Source: an uncultured Lachnospiraceae bacterium
Lineage (GTDB): Bacteria > Bacillota > Clostridia > Lachnospirales > Lachnospiraceae
Direction: 5' to 3'
Assembly: GCA_947177515.1 (NCBI GenBank)
Contig: CAMWUU010000009.1
Span: forward strand, 1-21,992
DNA: 21,992 nucleotides
Shown piece after piece: positions 7,371 through 15,114 of the stretch. The position numbers and the translations under genes are program-made. The notes below the pieces were generated by a model. The model had not been told where the DNA came from. It did not search any database and worked only from the letters and a program-made list of their open reading frames with translations. Positions within the stretch are counted from its first letter, which is position 1, and every line of letters begins with the position of its first letter.

Positions 7371-8315
7371 TTAAAAATGCCTGCCAAATGCCCGCACCAA
7401 CAATTCTTCCACATCCTCCCTCCCCAAAAGCATCTCCATCCACCGCCCTAAAATCCCTTCCTCCCCGAATATAATCCCCGCAAGCCCCCCCACAACACAA
7501 GCCGTCGTATCGGTATCATCGCCCAGCATCACCGCTTGTTTTACAGCTTCCTCATAGCTTTTTGCCCGCCCAAGAATCATAAACGCGCTGCGCAGGCAGT
7601 CCACCACATACCCGGAACCATTCCCCTGCCACGGCTCATCAGGGCGCACGCTCCATTCCAGCTCCCTCTCATGATCCGGCATTTGCCGGTAAAGTTTTCT
7701 AAGAACCCGCACAGCTTTCACAAGTGCCGGATGAAATTCCTGCCCTTTTAACAGATACCGCGCGGTAAGACAATAGAGCGCACAACACACCTGATTGCAG
7801 GGATTTCCATGGGTAATCAGGCATTGGTTATGTGCATCAAGCACCAGTTCCCCATCCGTTCCCCGATGCCAGAGGGCAAGTGGTAATGTCCGCATCAACG
7901 CACCATTCCCCTTTCCATCGGGGCGCAGGATGCCACATTGTTCCGGGGCAAGTCCCTCACGATATGCATTTAACGCCTCTCCTGTCTGGATGCCAACATC
8001 AAATACATCGCCATCCACCGCCCATTTTCCTTCCTCATACCAGCAAAGCAGCCGATCTGAAAAATCCTTAAGGCAAAAGCGGCCGCAGACAGCCAGGCTG
8101 TCAAGCAGGCAGAGCGCCTGTGCGCCGTCATCCGACCATGTCCCCGGCATCACCAAAGGATGCGCCCTAGAAAAGTTCTTTGGCGGAACCATTTCAATCT
8201 CACAGTATGGCGGGATATGATTGGCAGGATGGAATTCATACGGAACGCCTAGGGCATCCCCAACCAGCAGCCCATATAATCCTCCTCGTATTCTGCTTTG
8301 TTGTGTTTTTTCCAT
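7371..8315 (-). CDS. ADP-ribosylglycohydrolase (DraG-like)
   Basis: The 314-residue protein is an ADP-ribosyl-glycohydrolase (DraG/ARH3 fold), which uses two magnesium ions to remove ADP-ribose from a modified protein or nucleic acid. All key motifs are present: GLLVGDALGVPYEF (about 15-28), GTWSDDGAQAL with metal-binding S61, D62 and D63, the GNGALMR loop (137-143) and GDDTDTTACVVG (265-276), whose aspartates complete the metal site. It looks catalytically intact. The target is unknown; no ADP-ribosyltransferase is visible in the window. The gene stands at the head of a block that continues with the WYL regulator, ClbS-like protein and SPL-like protein. The AGAAGG site is about ten bases before the ATG. 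Confidence 0.92.
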   Translation of the reverse strand: MEKTQQSRIRGGLYGLLVGDALGVPYEFHPANHIPPYCEIEMVPPKNFSRAHPLVMPGTWSDDGAQALCLLDSLAVCGRFCLKDFSDRLLCWYEEGKWAVDGDVFDVGIQTGEALNAYREGLAPEQCGILRPDGKGNGALMRTLPLALWHRGTDGELVLDAHNQCLITHGNPCNQVCCALYCLTARYLLKGQEFHPALVKAVRVLRKLYRQMPDHERELEWSVRPDEPWQGNGSGYVVDCLRSAFMILGRAKSYEEAVKQAVMLGDDTDTTACVVGGLAGIIFGEEGILGRWMEMLLGREDVEELLVRAFGRHF

Positions 8316-8465
8316 TATAGTACAGCCTTCTTTCTTTAGAAATTATCTGTTTCATCCGTTTGAATTATATGCCGGTCATCTTCCCAAATTTTGTTCCCCC
8401 GTCACTAAATTCTATTTTCATACTTTTTAAGCGGTATCATATCCATCCGCGCAATCGCTTCCTGT

Positions 8466-9296
8466 TCACTCCTTCCTGCCAATATACAGCAAATGATTGC
8501 TATACCCCTGCAGTTCCTCCCTCTCACACGTCGTAAAATGATATTTCATCCAGACCACAAACTCCTCGTCCGTCAGTCCGTCAATCTGCTCCATCATATG
8601 CAGCGCCATCCCGTCCGCCGCAATATTATGCTCCATCCGAACCGGGAACTGTGCCATCAGCTCCTTAAATTCCTGAATATAAAACGCCGCAAAAACTCCT
8701 TCCGGATAATTGATAATCTTGAAATTTTCATCGAAATCCTTTCCCATCCCATCAAGCAGATGACGGTCGCGCAGCGTCCAGTCAACCATAATGGAATCGC
8801 TTGACAGATACGCGAGCGCAACAATTCCACCCATCTTTGTAACCCGGATCGCCTCGCTGATTGCCCTCTGCTGATCCGCCCGCTCATACAGATGATAAAG
8901 CGGTCCAAATACAAGCGTCACATCAAAAGTATTATCCGCAATCCATGATAAATCCAATGCATCACCCTGCCTTGCGGTAATCTTCATATCCGGTTCTACT
9001 TTTGAGCGCAGGATATTCAAATTGCTTTCGACAAATTCAACTGCTGTCACATCATACCCCTGCTTAGCATAAAACAGTGAATACCTTCCAGTACCTGCCC
9101 CGATCTCCAATATTTTTATGTCCGCCGCATTCCTGCTGCCATCCGCCCTGCCACAATCTAGCAGATAATTCCCGATATATTTTGTCGTAGTTAAAAATTC
9201 AACACTTCCATGTTTTGTCGTCATCAGACGTGTATCCTCGCTGCAGATATTTGAATAAAACGAATTTAAAATCTCCTCCCGCTTTCCTTTTTCCAT
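8466..9296 (-). CDS. Class I SAM-dependent methyltransferase
   Basis: This 276-residue protein has a Rossmann-type methyltransferase core. Motif I is ILEIGAGTGRYSL (62-74), the acidic residue after strand 2 sits in VTAVEFVESNL (83-93), motif II/III is RQGDALDLSW (109-118), and motif IV is FDVTLVFGPLYHL (124-136), followed by the usual REAIRVTKMGG-type post-motif (AISEAIRVTKMGGIVAL here). It resembles small-molecule methyltransferases common among clostridial accessory genes; no RNA- or DNA-binding domain is attached. The substrate is unknown. An AGAGAGG site lies ten bases before the ATG. It is 150 bases ahead of the ADP-ribosylglycohydrolase, too far for translational coupling. Confidence 0.88.
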   Translation of the reverse strand: MEKGKREEILNSFYSNICSEDTRLMTTKHGSVEFLTTTKYIGNYLLDCGRADGSRNAADIKILEIGAGTGRYSLFYAKQGYDVTAVEFVESNLNILRSKVEPDMKITARQGDALDLSWIADNTFDVTLVFGPLYHLYERADQQRAISEAIRVTKMGGIVALAYLSSDSIMVDWTLRDRHLLDGMGKDFDENFKIINYPEGVFAAFYIQEFKELMAQFPVRMEHNIAADGMALHMMEQIDGLTDEEFVVWMKYHFTTCEREELQGYSNHLLYIGRKE

Positions 9297-9425
9297 TTTA
9301 GCACTTACCTCTCTTCAACATCAAGCTCTATTTCCATATTATGCGTCCTTCTACTTATGCTACCACAAAAGAAATCCTAATATCAGGCACAAAGTACGGA
9401 TTGTTTCAGCTCTTCCTATCCAGAT

Positions 9426-9956
9426 CTAGCGCAGTTTCTTTGACAGATACAGCACCAGATCGTCGTCGTTGCAGCAATTTTCATACTGCCCGCAGACCTT
9501 CTCCCCGTACCACACTCCGCTGCCATCCGGGATATAGCCGCGCTTTACATACATGCGCTGTGCGCTCCCGTAGCCGTGGTGCAGGCCAACCCCCAAATAA
9601 ACCGTATCTGCATACCCTGCCGCAATCTGTTCCGCAGCATCCATTAACTTGCTCCCAATCCCATGATTTCTATATTTTTCCAGTACTCCAAAATCTACGA
9701 TTTCCGGATAGCCAAATCCGGCAAATGCACCATATTTTGCATCGGGATAAATATTGATATACCCGGCAACCGCACCACAGTATTCCGCTGCCAGTGCAAC
9801 TGCCCTGCCCTTTGCCTGATCTTTCAGACGCATAAGATATTTGTCAAGCCTTCCCTCACTATCCCATCCCTGCTCAATTTCTCCGTCTGTGATAATCTGT
9901 GCGTCACCTTCTTGCAGGTTGCGGATAAGAATTTTATCATCCCGATAATAAACCAT
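9426..9956 (-). CDS. GNAT-family N-acetyltransferase (176 aa)
   Basis: A single GNAT domain of usual length. The pyrophosphate-binding loop of motif A is VLEKYRNHGIGSKLM (91-105), preceded by the strand PEIVDFG. Motif B follows in VYLGVGLHHGYGSAQRMYVKRGY, where the AQRMYVKRGY helix is typical of acetyltransferases acting on small amines or peptides. The start at 9956 (MVYYRDDKILIRNL) has AAGAGG six bases upstream; an ATG ten codons earlier does not. The next gene upstream, the acidic protein, ends 90 bases away. Substrate unknown. Confidence 0.85.
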   Translation of the reverse strand: MVYYRDDKILIRNLQEGDAQIITDGEIEQGWDSEGRLDKYLMRLKDQAKGRAVALAAEYCGAVAGYINIYPDAKYGAFAGFGYPEIVDFGVLEKYRNHGIGSKLMDAAEQIAAGYADTVYLGVGLHHGYGSAQRMYVKRGYIPDGSGVWYGEKVCGQYENCCNDDDLVLYLSKKLR

Positions 9957-10046
9957 ATTCGACCTCTTTTCATTTTTACCATCCATCGCCCCAGTCTTTT
10001 CGCCTTGCAGAATCCATTTTTCTCTTAGAGAGGCAGGCTGACAGAT

Positions 10047-10673
10047 TTATATAGCACCCATTTCCGACAGCGCCTCCTTCGCGTCGCGCTCCGGATTTAA
10101 CCTTAGAATATCCTCCACTGTCAGTTTCCCGCCCCCATATACCTTTTCCACCACTGCAAGATCGATTTCGGTTTCATAGTAATCTTCCGCCCACTCTGCC
10201 CATTTTGCCGCATCCTTGCAGATAAAACCAAGCAAATAATCCTTTCCGCCGTCGTTCCCCTCCGTAATATTTTGTTTCCAGCACGCCGCCCCATAATCGT
10301 ACCACATGCAAAAGGTCATGTATTCTTTCTGTTCTTCCTCCTCATAGATTTCCAGAAAATTTTTCGGGACTCCCGCGTAGGTTTCGACAAAAAAGTTGTT
10401 ATCCCACTCGTTGGCACCAAACTGGTTTAAATCATTCTCATGGTCAAATCCCCTGATAAAAACACCATTTTCCTCAAAGAAAATATCCATCTCATCACCG
10501 GAGCCGTTGCTAACGCTGTATGCTTCCCCTTTTGAATATTTCTGTACCCTGCGCAGCCAGTCATCTTCCTTTGCATTCATGATGATATCAAGAACCGCCA
10601 TACATTTTAGCTGGTGGGATAATTCCTGCGGGGATAAAAATTCCGGAGTGGTTGCAATAATATTTCGTTTCAT
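10047..10673 (-). CDS. Uncharacterised acidic cytoplasmic protein (208 aa)
   Basis: I do not recognise this family. The protein is strongly acidic, rich in aromatic residues (W, Y, F), and has no signal peptide, membrane helix or known catalytic motif. Segments such as MDIFFEENGVFIRGFDHEN and EEEEQKEYMTFCMWYDYG suggest an alpha/beta fold, and the C-terminal ERDAKEALSEMG is helical. A frame open far upstream overlaps the preceding GNAT gene; I place the start at 10673 because AGGGG lies six to seven bases before that ATG, inside the end of the GNAT gene, which stops only four bases away. The two are therefore translationally coupled, and this protein may share a substrate or partner with that acetyltransferase. 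Confidence 0.65.
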   Translation of the reverse strand: MKRNIIATTPEFLSPQELSHQLKCMAVLDIIMNAKEDDWLRRVQKYSKGEAYSVSNGSGDEMDIFFEENGVFIRGFDHENDLNQFGANEWDNNFFVETYAGVPKNFLEIYEEEEQKEYMTFCMWYDYGAACWKQNITEGNDGGKDYLLGFICKDAAKWAEWAEDYYETEIDLAVVEKVYGGGKLTVEDILRLNPERDAKEALSEMGAI

Positions 10674-10677
10674 AATT

Positions 10678-11274
10678 CTACCCCTGTTCTGCCTTAACGG
10701 CCATACTCCTCTGCATAATCCAAAACCATGACTTTTCCGCAATTTGTACAAATCCATGCTTCTCATAGAGTGACACCGGTCCATGGTACTGGTATTCAAA
10801 ATCCCTGTCCAAAAATGGGTAGGCCTCCACATAGGAATATCCTTCCTCCTTCGCATCCTGAAGGATTCTCTCAAGCAATTGATGTGTAATTCCTTTTCCC
10901 CTGTAACCTGGCGCAATCTCAAAGCAGTAAACTACTTTAATCTCTCCTCTTCCCGGATTCTTCCGCGTTTCAAACTCACCCTCCGACATAATCGGACCAT
11001 AACTAGTCTTATCCCCGGCATTGCACCAGCCAATCACATCGCCGCCGCTGTAGACAAGATACCCCTGCATCACACCATCTTCAACCAACTTTTTTGCTTT
11101 TTCCCTGCGCAGCGCCCTGTCGGTAAAGGTCGCTTCATTCTCCTCCCTCGGTATATGGCTTTCTAGGCAGTAGCAGTTCGACCATTCCTCATGGTCAGTA
11201 AACGCGACTTCTTCAAAATAACGAAGATATTCATCCGCCATATCGGGTGTTAGCTTTTTGATCTCAATTTCCAT
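10678..11274 (-). CDS. GNAT-family N-acetyltransferase (198 aa), coupled to the next gene
   Basis: A single-domain GNAT. Motif A is VYCFEIAPGYRGKGITHQLLERIL (about 115-138), an intact acetyl-CoA pyrophosphate loop, and SLYEKHGFVQIAE near the C-terminus is the usual motif B helix and strand. The insertion carrying YPFLDRDFEYQYHGP before motif B recalls a clostridial GNAT subgroup of unknown substrate. The ATG at 11274 follows a strong AAAGGAGGG site; 34 extra upstream codons are open but read through untranslated-looking DNA that includes a small hairpin. Its stop and the next start are four bases apart, so the pair is made together. Confidence 0.85.
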   Translation of the reverse strand: MEIEIKKLTPDMADEYLRYFEEVAFTDHEEWSNCYCLESHIPREENEATFTDRALRREKAKKLVEDGVMQGYLVYSGGDVIGWCNAGDKTSYGPIMSEGEFETRKNPGRGEIKVVYCFEIAPGYRGKGITHQLLERILQDAKEEGYSYVEAYPFLDRDFEYQYHGPVSLYEKHGFVQIAEKSWFWIMQRSMAVKAEQG

Positions 11275-11307
11275 TCTATTCCCTCCTTTATAATTTTCCT
11301 TACTATT

Positions 11308-11336
11308 CATCCCCCACTTTAGAGATGGAGGTGGCG
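11308..11336. repeat. Degenerate hairpin resembling an IS200/IS605-type end
   Basis: CCCCCACTTTAGAGATGGAGG and its surroundings form a short imperfect stem (CCCCCA with TGGAGG, one mismatch). It resembles the CCCCCATCTTAGAGATGGGGG-type hairpins found at ends of IS200/IS605-like elements in clostridia. The following bases to about 11380 (GCAGCAGCGTAATTCAGGGG) may be part of the same remnant. No tnpA or tnpB coding sequence is present here. The identification is from memory and weak. Confidence 0.25.
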
Positions 11337-11375
11337 CGAAAACGGCACAGGCCGCAGCAGCGTAATTCAGGGGCA

Positions 11376-11396
11376 AAAGATAGGGGTATCCCCCTT
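11376..11396 (-). terminator. Weak terminator candidate after the two-domain GNAT
   Basis: On the minus strand, about 40 bases past the stop of the gene ending at 11436, AAGGGGGATACCCCTATCTTTT forms a very short stem (GGGG-ATA-CCCC) followed by a T-rich stretch. The stem is short, so termination is likely partial at best. Confidence 0.3.
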
Positions 11397-11435
11397 AAAA
11401 TCCTCTTTTCATTTTTCTTCTGGAGCGATGTTTCC

Positions 11436-12353
11436 TTACTTTTTCAAGTGAAGCCAGTGTATCCCGTCCTCATACCCGATCTTTCTATAAAAATCATTGC
11501 CACCACCCGTCATATATTCTGCCCCCAACCCCTTCAAATTCCTGTAATGCTGTGTGAGTGCTGCCGCCGCCAATCCCTTTTTCCGGTATTCTGGCACGGT
11601 ACAGAGTGGTTCCATATAGGCCAGTTTATTTTGCACAACCCACCACATTCCCGAAAAACAAACGTAATCATCCTGTTCGTTTGCGATAATCACATTATAA
11701 TTGTAGGTTGAATGCGGAGGCGGGGCAATCGTTGAGCTAACAATACCTGTATATGATTTATGCGGATCCCATGACATGGAAGGATTCGGACGATCCCAGT
11801 TTTTAAAAGGACCCAGTTCCTCTTCATTAAATCCGCCCCATATGCATTTGGCAAGCTTCAGCATATCAAATTTCAGCGGGTCAACAAAATGAAATCCATC
11901 CGGAAGCTCATAGTTTAATACGGATTTTTTAAAATCAAACAGCAGATCCACATCCTCATAAACGATATGATAGCCCCGATCCTTTGCCGCCTGTATCAAC
12001 GCTTCCTGCCCTGCAAAAAGCACCAGTTCCCTCCCCTCCCCAAAATCCGGGAAATGATTCTCTGCGTATTCCACCATTTCATCCGCCAATTCCTCATAGC
12101 CGGGGCGCAGATTGAAAAAAATAGTCGAGGCAGAGGATTCTGTAAATGCGAAACCTACCACTTGATTGCCGTCCATCCAGAACCTGTCCAGATGGAGATA
12201 TCCTTTATCCATCCATGTGGATGTGATCGCATACTCAAAAAACGGTGCTGCCACCCCGTTAGCAAAATATGGTTTATATACTTCTGTCATAAAATCCCAT
12301 GCAAGATTTATATCTGTTAAGATTTGAAATTGTTTTGTGGTTATATTTTTCAT
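11436..12353 (-). CDS. Two-domain GNAT-family N-acetyltransferase
   Basis: This 305-residue protein seems to contain two GNAT-like halves. Only the C-terminal half keeps a clear acetyl-CoA loop, LCTVPEYRKKGLAAAAL (about 249-265), with the following TGGGNDFYRKIGYEDG as motif B. The N-terminal half (about 1-145) has the fold's strand pattern but no clean R/QxxGxG/A loop, as in other tandem GNATs with one degenerate half. The start at 12353 is fixed by AGGAGG four to five bases upstream. It ends about 160 bases before the next GNAT. Substrate unknown. Confidence 0.8.
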   Translation of the reverse strand: MKNITTKQFQILTDINLAWDFMTEVYKPYFANGVAAPFFEYAITSTWMDKGYLHLDRFWMDGNQVVGFAFTESSASTIFFNLRPGYEELADEMVEYAENHFPDFGEGRELVLFAGQEALIQAAKDRGYHIVYEDVDLLFDFKKSVLNYELPDGFHFVDPLKFDMLKLAKCIWGGFNEEELGPFKNWDRPNPSMSWDPHKSYTGIVSSTIAPPPHSTYNYNVIIANEQDDYVCFSGMWWVVQNKLAYMEPLCTVPEYRKKGLAAAALTQHYRNLKGLGAEYMTGGGNDFYRKIGYEDGIHWLHLKK

Positions 12354-12390
12354 TTTTCCTCCTATTTTGCCGCATATACAGCACTCCAAC

Positions 12391-12404
12391 TAAAAGTACT
12401 TTTA
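12391..12404. promoter_or_regulatory. 14-bp perfect palindrome upstream of GNAT
   Basis: TAAAAGTACTTTTA is a perfect palindrome 38 bases upstream of the start of the two-domain GNAT. It sits just after a TTGTCA that could be a -35 box on the minus strand, although no convincing -10 follows. It could be an operator, but AT-rich palindromes of this length arise by chance. Confidence 0.25.
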
Positions 12405-12447
12405 TATTTTGACAAATATTATTCATCACCTTCGCAGGCAGCCTGCA

Positions 12448-12864
12448 TTACAACCCACATTCCATCACAAGATACGCAGACTCCCCCAATGGAAATCTCT
12501 CCCCCGTTTCTTCAAAACCGTTCTTCCTCCAAAATGCACTGCTCTGAGGGTTCCCCTCATCTACGGCAAGCCTTACTTTGCAATAACCAGATTGTCTGAA
12601 ATACGCTAAAAAGTCCTGGATTACAAGTGTTCCAACCCCTTTTTTCGAAATATTCTTCTCTACCATAAACAAACCAATATGCACAACCTTTTCCTGCGGA
12701 TAATCAAGAATAAAATCCATAATTGCGGCAAGCTTATCCTCTTTAAAAAATCCGATATAAAACTTATCTTCGCGCCTTCTTCCCGGCGGAAGCGCCTCCA
12801 TATCTTCTTTCATCAATTTTCTTACCCGGTAGTTCCCAGATCATTTATTTAATTCAATTTCCAT
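12448..12864 (-). pseudogene. GNAT N-acetyltransferase with in-frame TGA and shortened front end
   Basis: The open part (12448-12816, 122 codons) is a good GNAT core: EDKFYIGFFKEDKLAAIMDF, VVHIGLFMVEKNISKKGVGTLV as motif A, and AFWRKNGFEETGERF as motif B. Upstream, in the same frame, a well-placed AAAAGGGGG site precedes ATGATG at 12862-12867, giving MEIELNK, a TGA at 12841-12843, then SGNYRVRKLMKEDMEAL. So the original start is cut off from the domain by one nonsense codon. The piece between YRVRKL and the EDMEALPPG segment also looks shorter than in related GNATs, suggesting an internal deletion. A restart at ATG 12816 has no proper ribosome binding site. Probably inactive. Confidence 0.65.
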
Positions 12865-12900
12865 CATTTTCCCCCTTTTCCCATTCATTCATCTTACATA

Positions 12901-13788
12901 TCAATAAACCCCTTTCGCATCCGCAGACAGCGTCCTTACATGCTTAAAATATGAAAAACTGTTTTCTGCCTCCACCTGGTTGTATTCATAGCCAAGCCCC
13001 GCGCCGACTTCCTTCGCTATCCGGTCAAAAAGGGTACACATCAAAAGCGATCCTTCCCATGCTTCTTCCTTATTGCAGGAAAACCATGTAGCAAGATATT
13101 GCCCCCAGTCCTCTGCAGGCAGCCAGCGGTACATATATTTCCCAGATTTTCCGACCGCTTCCGACCAGTCCGTAAGCAGCCCCACCTTCCATGATAACAG
13201 TTTTTCCAGTTGCTTTCTAACCACATGGTTTACCATGTCCTGCACATAGGTCAGTTCATTCCGCCATAACCCCTTTGCCACATTGTTCAGGCACCACCAG
13301 AATTCGTTGCAGGCGCAGGAATATTCTTTTTCGGTCGGCTTTTTTACATGGTAGCCCGCATCATTTGATTCTGGAATTTCCGGAAGGATACCGTCTTTGT
13401 CAAGCAGGATTTTTCGCAGGGTATCGTTAAATATCCCCTCCTTTGCAGTCGGAATGGTTTCCACATGAAGATCAATCCGGTTACCATCCGCAAACTGCAT
13501 CAGCCATCCGTAACTTTTTATAATATCAATCCCTTCACCAGGAAAAAGCTCCGCGAATTCATCCGGGCGCTGCATATATAGAATTTTTCCAAACATGCGC
13601 TGCGTCCAATCCCGATCATTAATAAAGCTCTCCGTTTCATGCACAACATATACCACATCATAATCCTGAAAAATATCCCTCGGTGCATCCGGATTTGTTC
13701 TTGAACCGTCTATGTAGACTGCGCGGATACGCTCGTCCTCTCTTGCCACCTTCAAAATCAAATCATACATTTCTTGCTCTGTTCTCAT
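12901..13788 (-). CDS. ANT(6)-like aminoglycoside 6-adenylyltransferase family protein
   Basis: At 295 residues this matches the AadE/ANT(6) streptomycin adenylyltransferase family (PF04439) in length and pattern. Such enzymes transfer AMP from ATP to the 6-hydroxyl of streptomycin. The nucleotidyltransferase signature is AVYIDGSRTNPDAPRD followed by FQDYDVVYVV, giving GS at 28-29 and metal-binding aspartates D42 and D44. The third carboxylate lies in GNRIDLHVE (D106). The helical C-terminal half holds FWWCLNNVAKGLWRNELTY, also typical. All catalytic residues appear present. Whether it confers streptomycin resistance is unproven, since many chromosomal homologues in clostridia have no measured activity. 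An AGGGGG site stands 12 bases before the ATG, rather far. Confidence 0.85.
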   Translation of the reverse strand: MRTEQEMYDLILKVAREDERIRAVYIDGSRTNPDAPRDIFQDYDVVYVVHETESFINDRDWTQRMFGKILYMQRPDEFAELFPGEGIDIIKSYGWLMQFADGNRIDLHVETIPTAKEGIFNDTLRKILLDKDGILPEIPESNDAGYHVKKPTEKEYSCACNEFWWCLNNVAKGLWRNELTYVQDMVNHVVRKQLEKLLSWKVGLLTDWSEAVGKSGKYMYRWLPAEDWGQYLATWFSCNKEEAWEGSLLMCTLFDRIAKEVGAGLGYEYNQVEAENSFSYFKHVRTLSADAKGVY

Positions 13789-13895
13789 ATCTGTATTAAT
13801 CCCCCTGATAAAATAATCTATTGATTTTCGTCAAAAAAATCTCATTATTATTTAAGCTGCACCCACCGATCCATTCTGCAAACGGCAATTTGCTA

Positions 13896-14531
13896 CTATG
13901 TAGTATATGCTTTCAGCTCCTCCAAAAACTCCTGATAGTCATGATCAGACCAATAGAACGTCAGTTCTTCCTCTGTATAATCATCCGGGGCATCACGCAT
14001 AAAGCTGTTACCAATGTCATATCCAAATCTTCTTAAGACCGCTTCCGCAAATTCCCTGAAAAACATACCAATCCCCGTTATAACGTTTCCATCTTCCACA
14101 AGTCCTTTATGGATAAAATTTTCTTTTTCAATAAAATCAAAAGTGTCCGCCATCTGCATAAAATAGCCAGAAGTAAATTTCTTTCCCTTTAGAATTCCTG
14201 CTTTGGATAATAAAATTGGTGAGGATGAAATTGCCGCAAAAACAGTATCGCAACCATTTCCATTTTTTATAAATTCAATCAACCTCTCATCAAACAATGC
14301 AGGCAGCGGATTGATTGTTCCCGGTAAAATCACGCAATCATAATCCGTAATCTTTACATCTGCCGTTGTTTTATCAGGAATAACCCGCAAACCTTCTTCG
14401 CTCCAATATTCCTTATTCCCGCTTGCAATATAATCAATCTTTTCGCCAAACCAGACTGTCAATGCAGAGGTTAAACAGGTTATTTCCTGCAAAGAAAAGT
14501 CTGGATATAATAAAACTGCAAATTTCCTCAT
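13896..14531 (-). CDS. DJ-1/PfpI-family protein lacking the nucleophilic cysteine
   Basis: This 211-residue protein has the DJ-1/PfpI class I glutamine amidotransferase-like fold: FAVLLYPDFSLQEIT at the start, with the conserved E16, then DYDCVILPG (63-71) and VFAAISSSPILLSKAGILKG (97-116). In active relatives the elbow reads AAIC(H/A)GPxxLAxAGLL; here the cysteine position is S102. Cysteine-based protease, glyoxalase or deglycase chemistry is therefore unlikely, and a binding, regulatory or altered hydrolase role is more plausible. The start at 14531 follows GGAGG eight bases upstream. The metallophosphoesterase gene ends only 30 bases before, so the two are likely in one operon. Confidence 0.8.
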   Translation of the reverse strand: MRKFAVLLYPDFSLQEITCLTSALTVWFGEKIDYIASGNKEYWSEEGLRVIPDKTTADVKITDYDCVILPGTINPLPALFDERLIEFIKNGNGCDTVFAAISSSPILLSKAGILKGKKFTSGYFMQMADTFDFIEKENFIHKGLVEDGNVITGIGMFFREFAEAVLRRFGYDIGNSFMRDAPDDYTEEELTFYWSDHDYQEFLEELKAYTT

Positions 14532-14561
14532 TCTGTTTTCCTCCATAAATTCCATGTTATA

Positions 14562-15083
14562 TCACCGAAAAAAATTCATGATTTCTTCCGCGCTCACTGG
14601 CTCCATATTATTTGCATCAACTCCCACATCATACCGCAGGATTCCTTTTTTTCGATTTTCCAGGTTATAATCTTTATGGTTATGCTGATGCCCATGGAGC
14701 GCAATCGCCCCTTTTTTGCAGCCATTCCATTCCATAATAGGATAATGAAATAAAATAAAGCGCTGATTCAAATACGTAATCTCCATATAATCCTGGATAC
14801 CCAAAAACAGGGATGATACCATTTCTTTACTGTCCGCAAAATTGTCATGGTTTCCCCGGATCAAATATTTTTTCCCGCGCAGCGCATACAGGCATGCCGC
14901 CGCAAGGTCGGCACCCTTCATTGTAAAATCGCCCAGAATATACACTTCATCATGATATGATATTTTATCATTCCACTTTTGTATCAATATTTTATTCATT
15001 TCTTCCACATTGTGAAATGGCCTTTGGGTATGACGGATAATTTTATCATGATAAAAATGTAAATCTGCCGTAAAAAATACCAT
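14562..15083 (-). CDS. Small calcineurin-like metallophosphoesterase
   Basis: The 173-residue protein carries the full calcineurin-like phosphoesterase motif set: FFTADLHF (D7, H9), YILGDFT (D52), LIRGNHDNF (N78, H79), LFHYP (H113) and LHGHQHNH (H130, H132), all residues of the two-metal site. It is close to the stand-alone bacterial phosphoesterases of about 170 residues whose substrates (phosphodiesters, nucleotides or RNA ends) are mostly unknown. No targeting signal is seen, so it is cytoplasmic. AAGGGGGAG precedes the ATG by about six bases. It lies between a GNAT gene (31 bases away) and the DJ-1-like gene (30 bases), forming a three-gene operon. Confidence 0.88.
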   Translation of the reverse strand: MVFFTADLHFYHDKIIRHTQRPFHNVEEMNKILIQKWNDKISYHDEVYILGDFTMKGADLAAACLYALRGKKYLIRGNHDNFADSKEMVSSLFLGIQDYMEITYLNQRFILFHYPIMEWNGCKKGAIALHGHQHNHKDYNLENRKKGILRYDVGVDANNMEPVSAEEIMNFFR

Positions 15084-15114
15084 CCAATCTCCCCCTTAAA
15101 CTGCTTATATACTC

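Noticed and set aside
7795..8220. A 141-codon plus-strand frame
   Set aside because: Antisense to the ADP-ribosylglycohydrolase, whose catalytic motifs are all on the other strand.
12420..12460. Short GCAGG-CAG-CCTGC stem downstream of the broken GNAT
   Set aside because: No T-run follows on either strand, so it is not supported as a terminator.
13800..13830. TTGACG-17-TTATCA promoter-like sequence before the ANT(6)-like gene
   Set aside because: The start of transcription would fall at or inside the ribosome binding site, leaving no usable leader.
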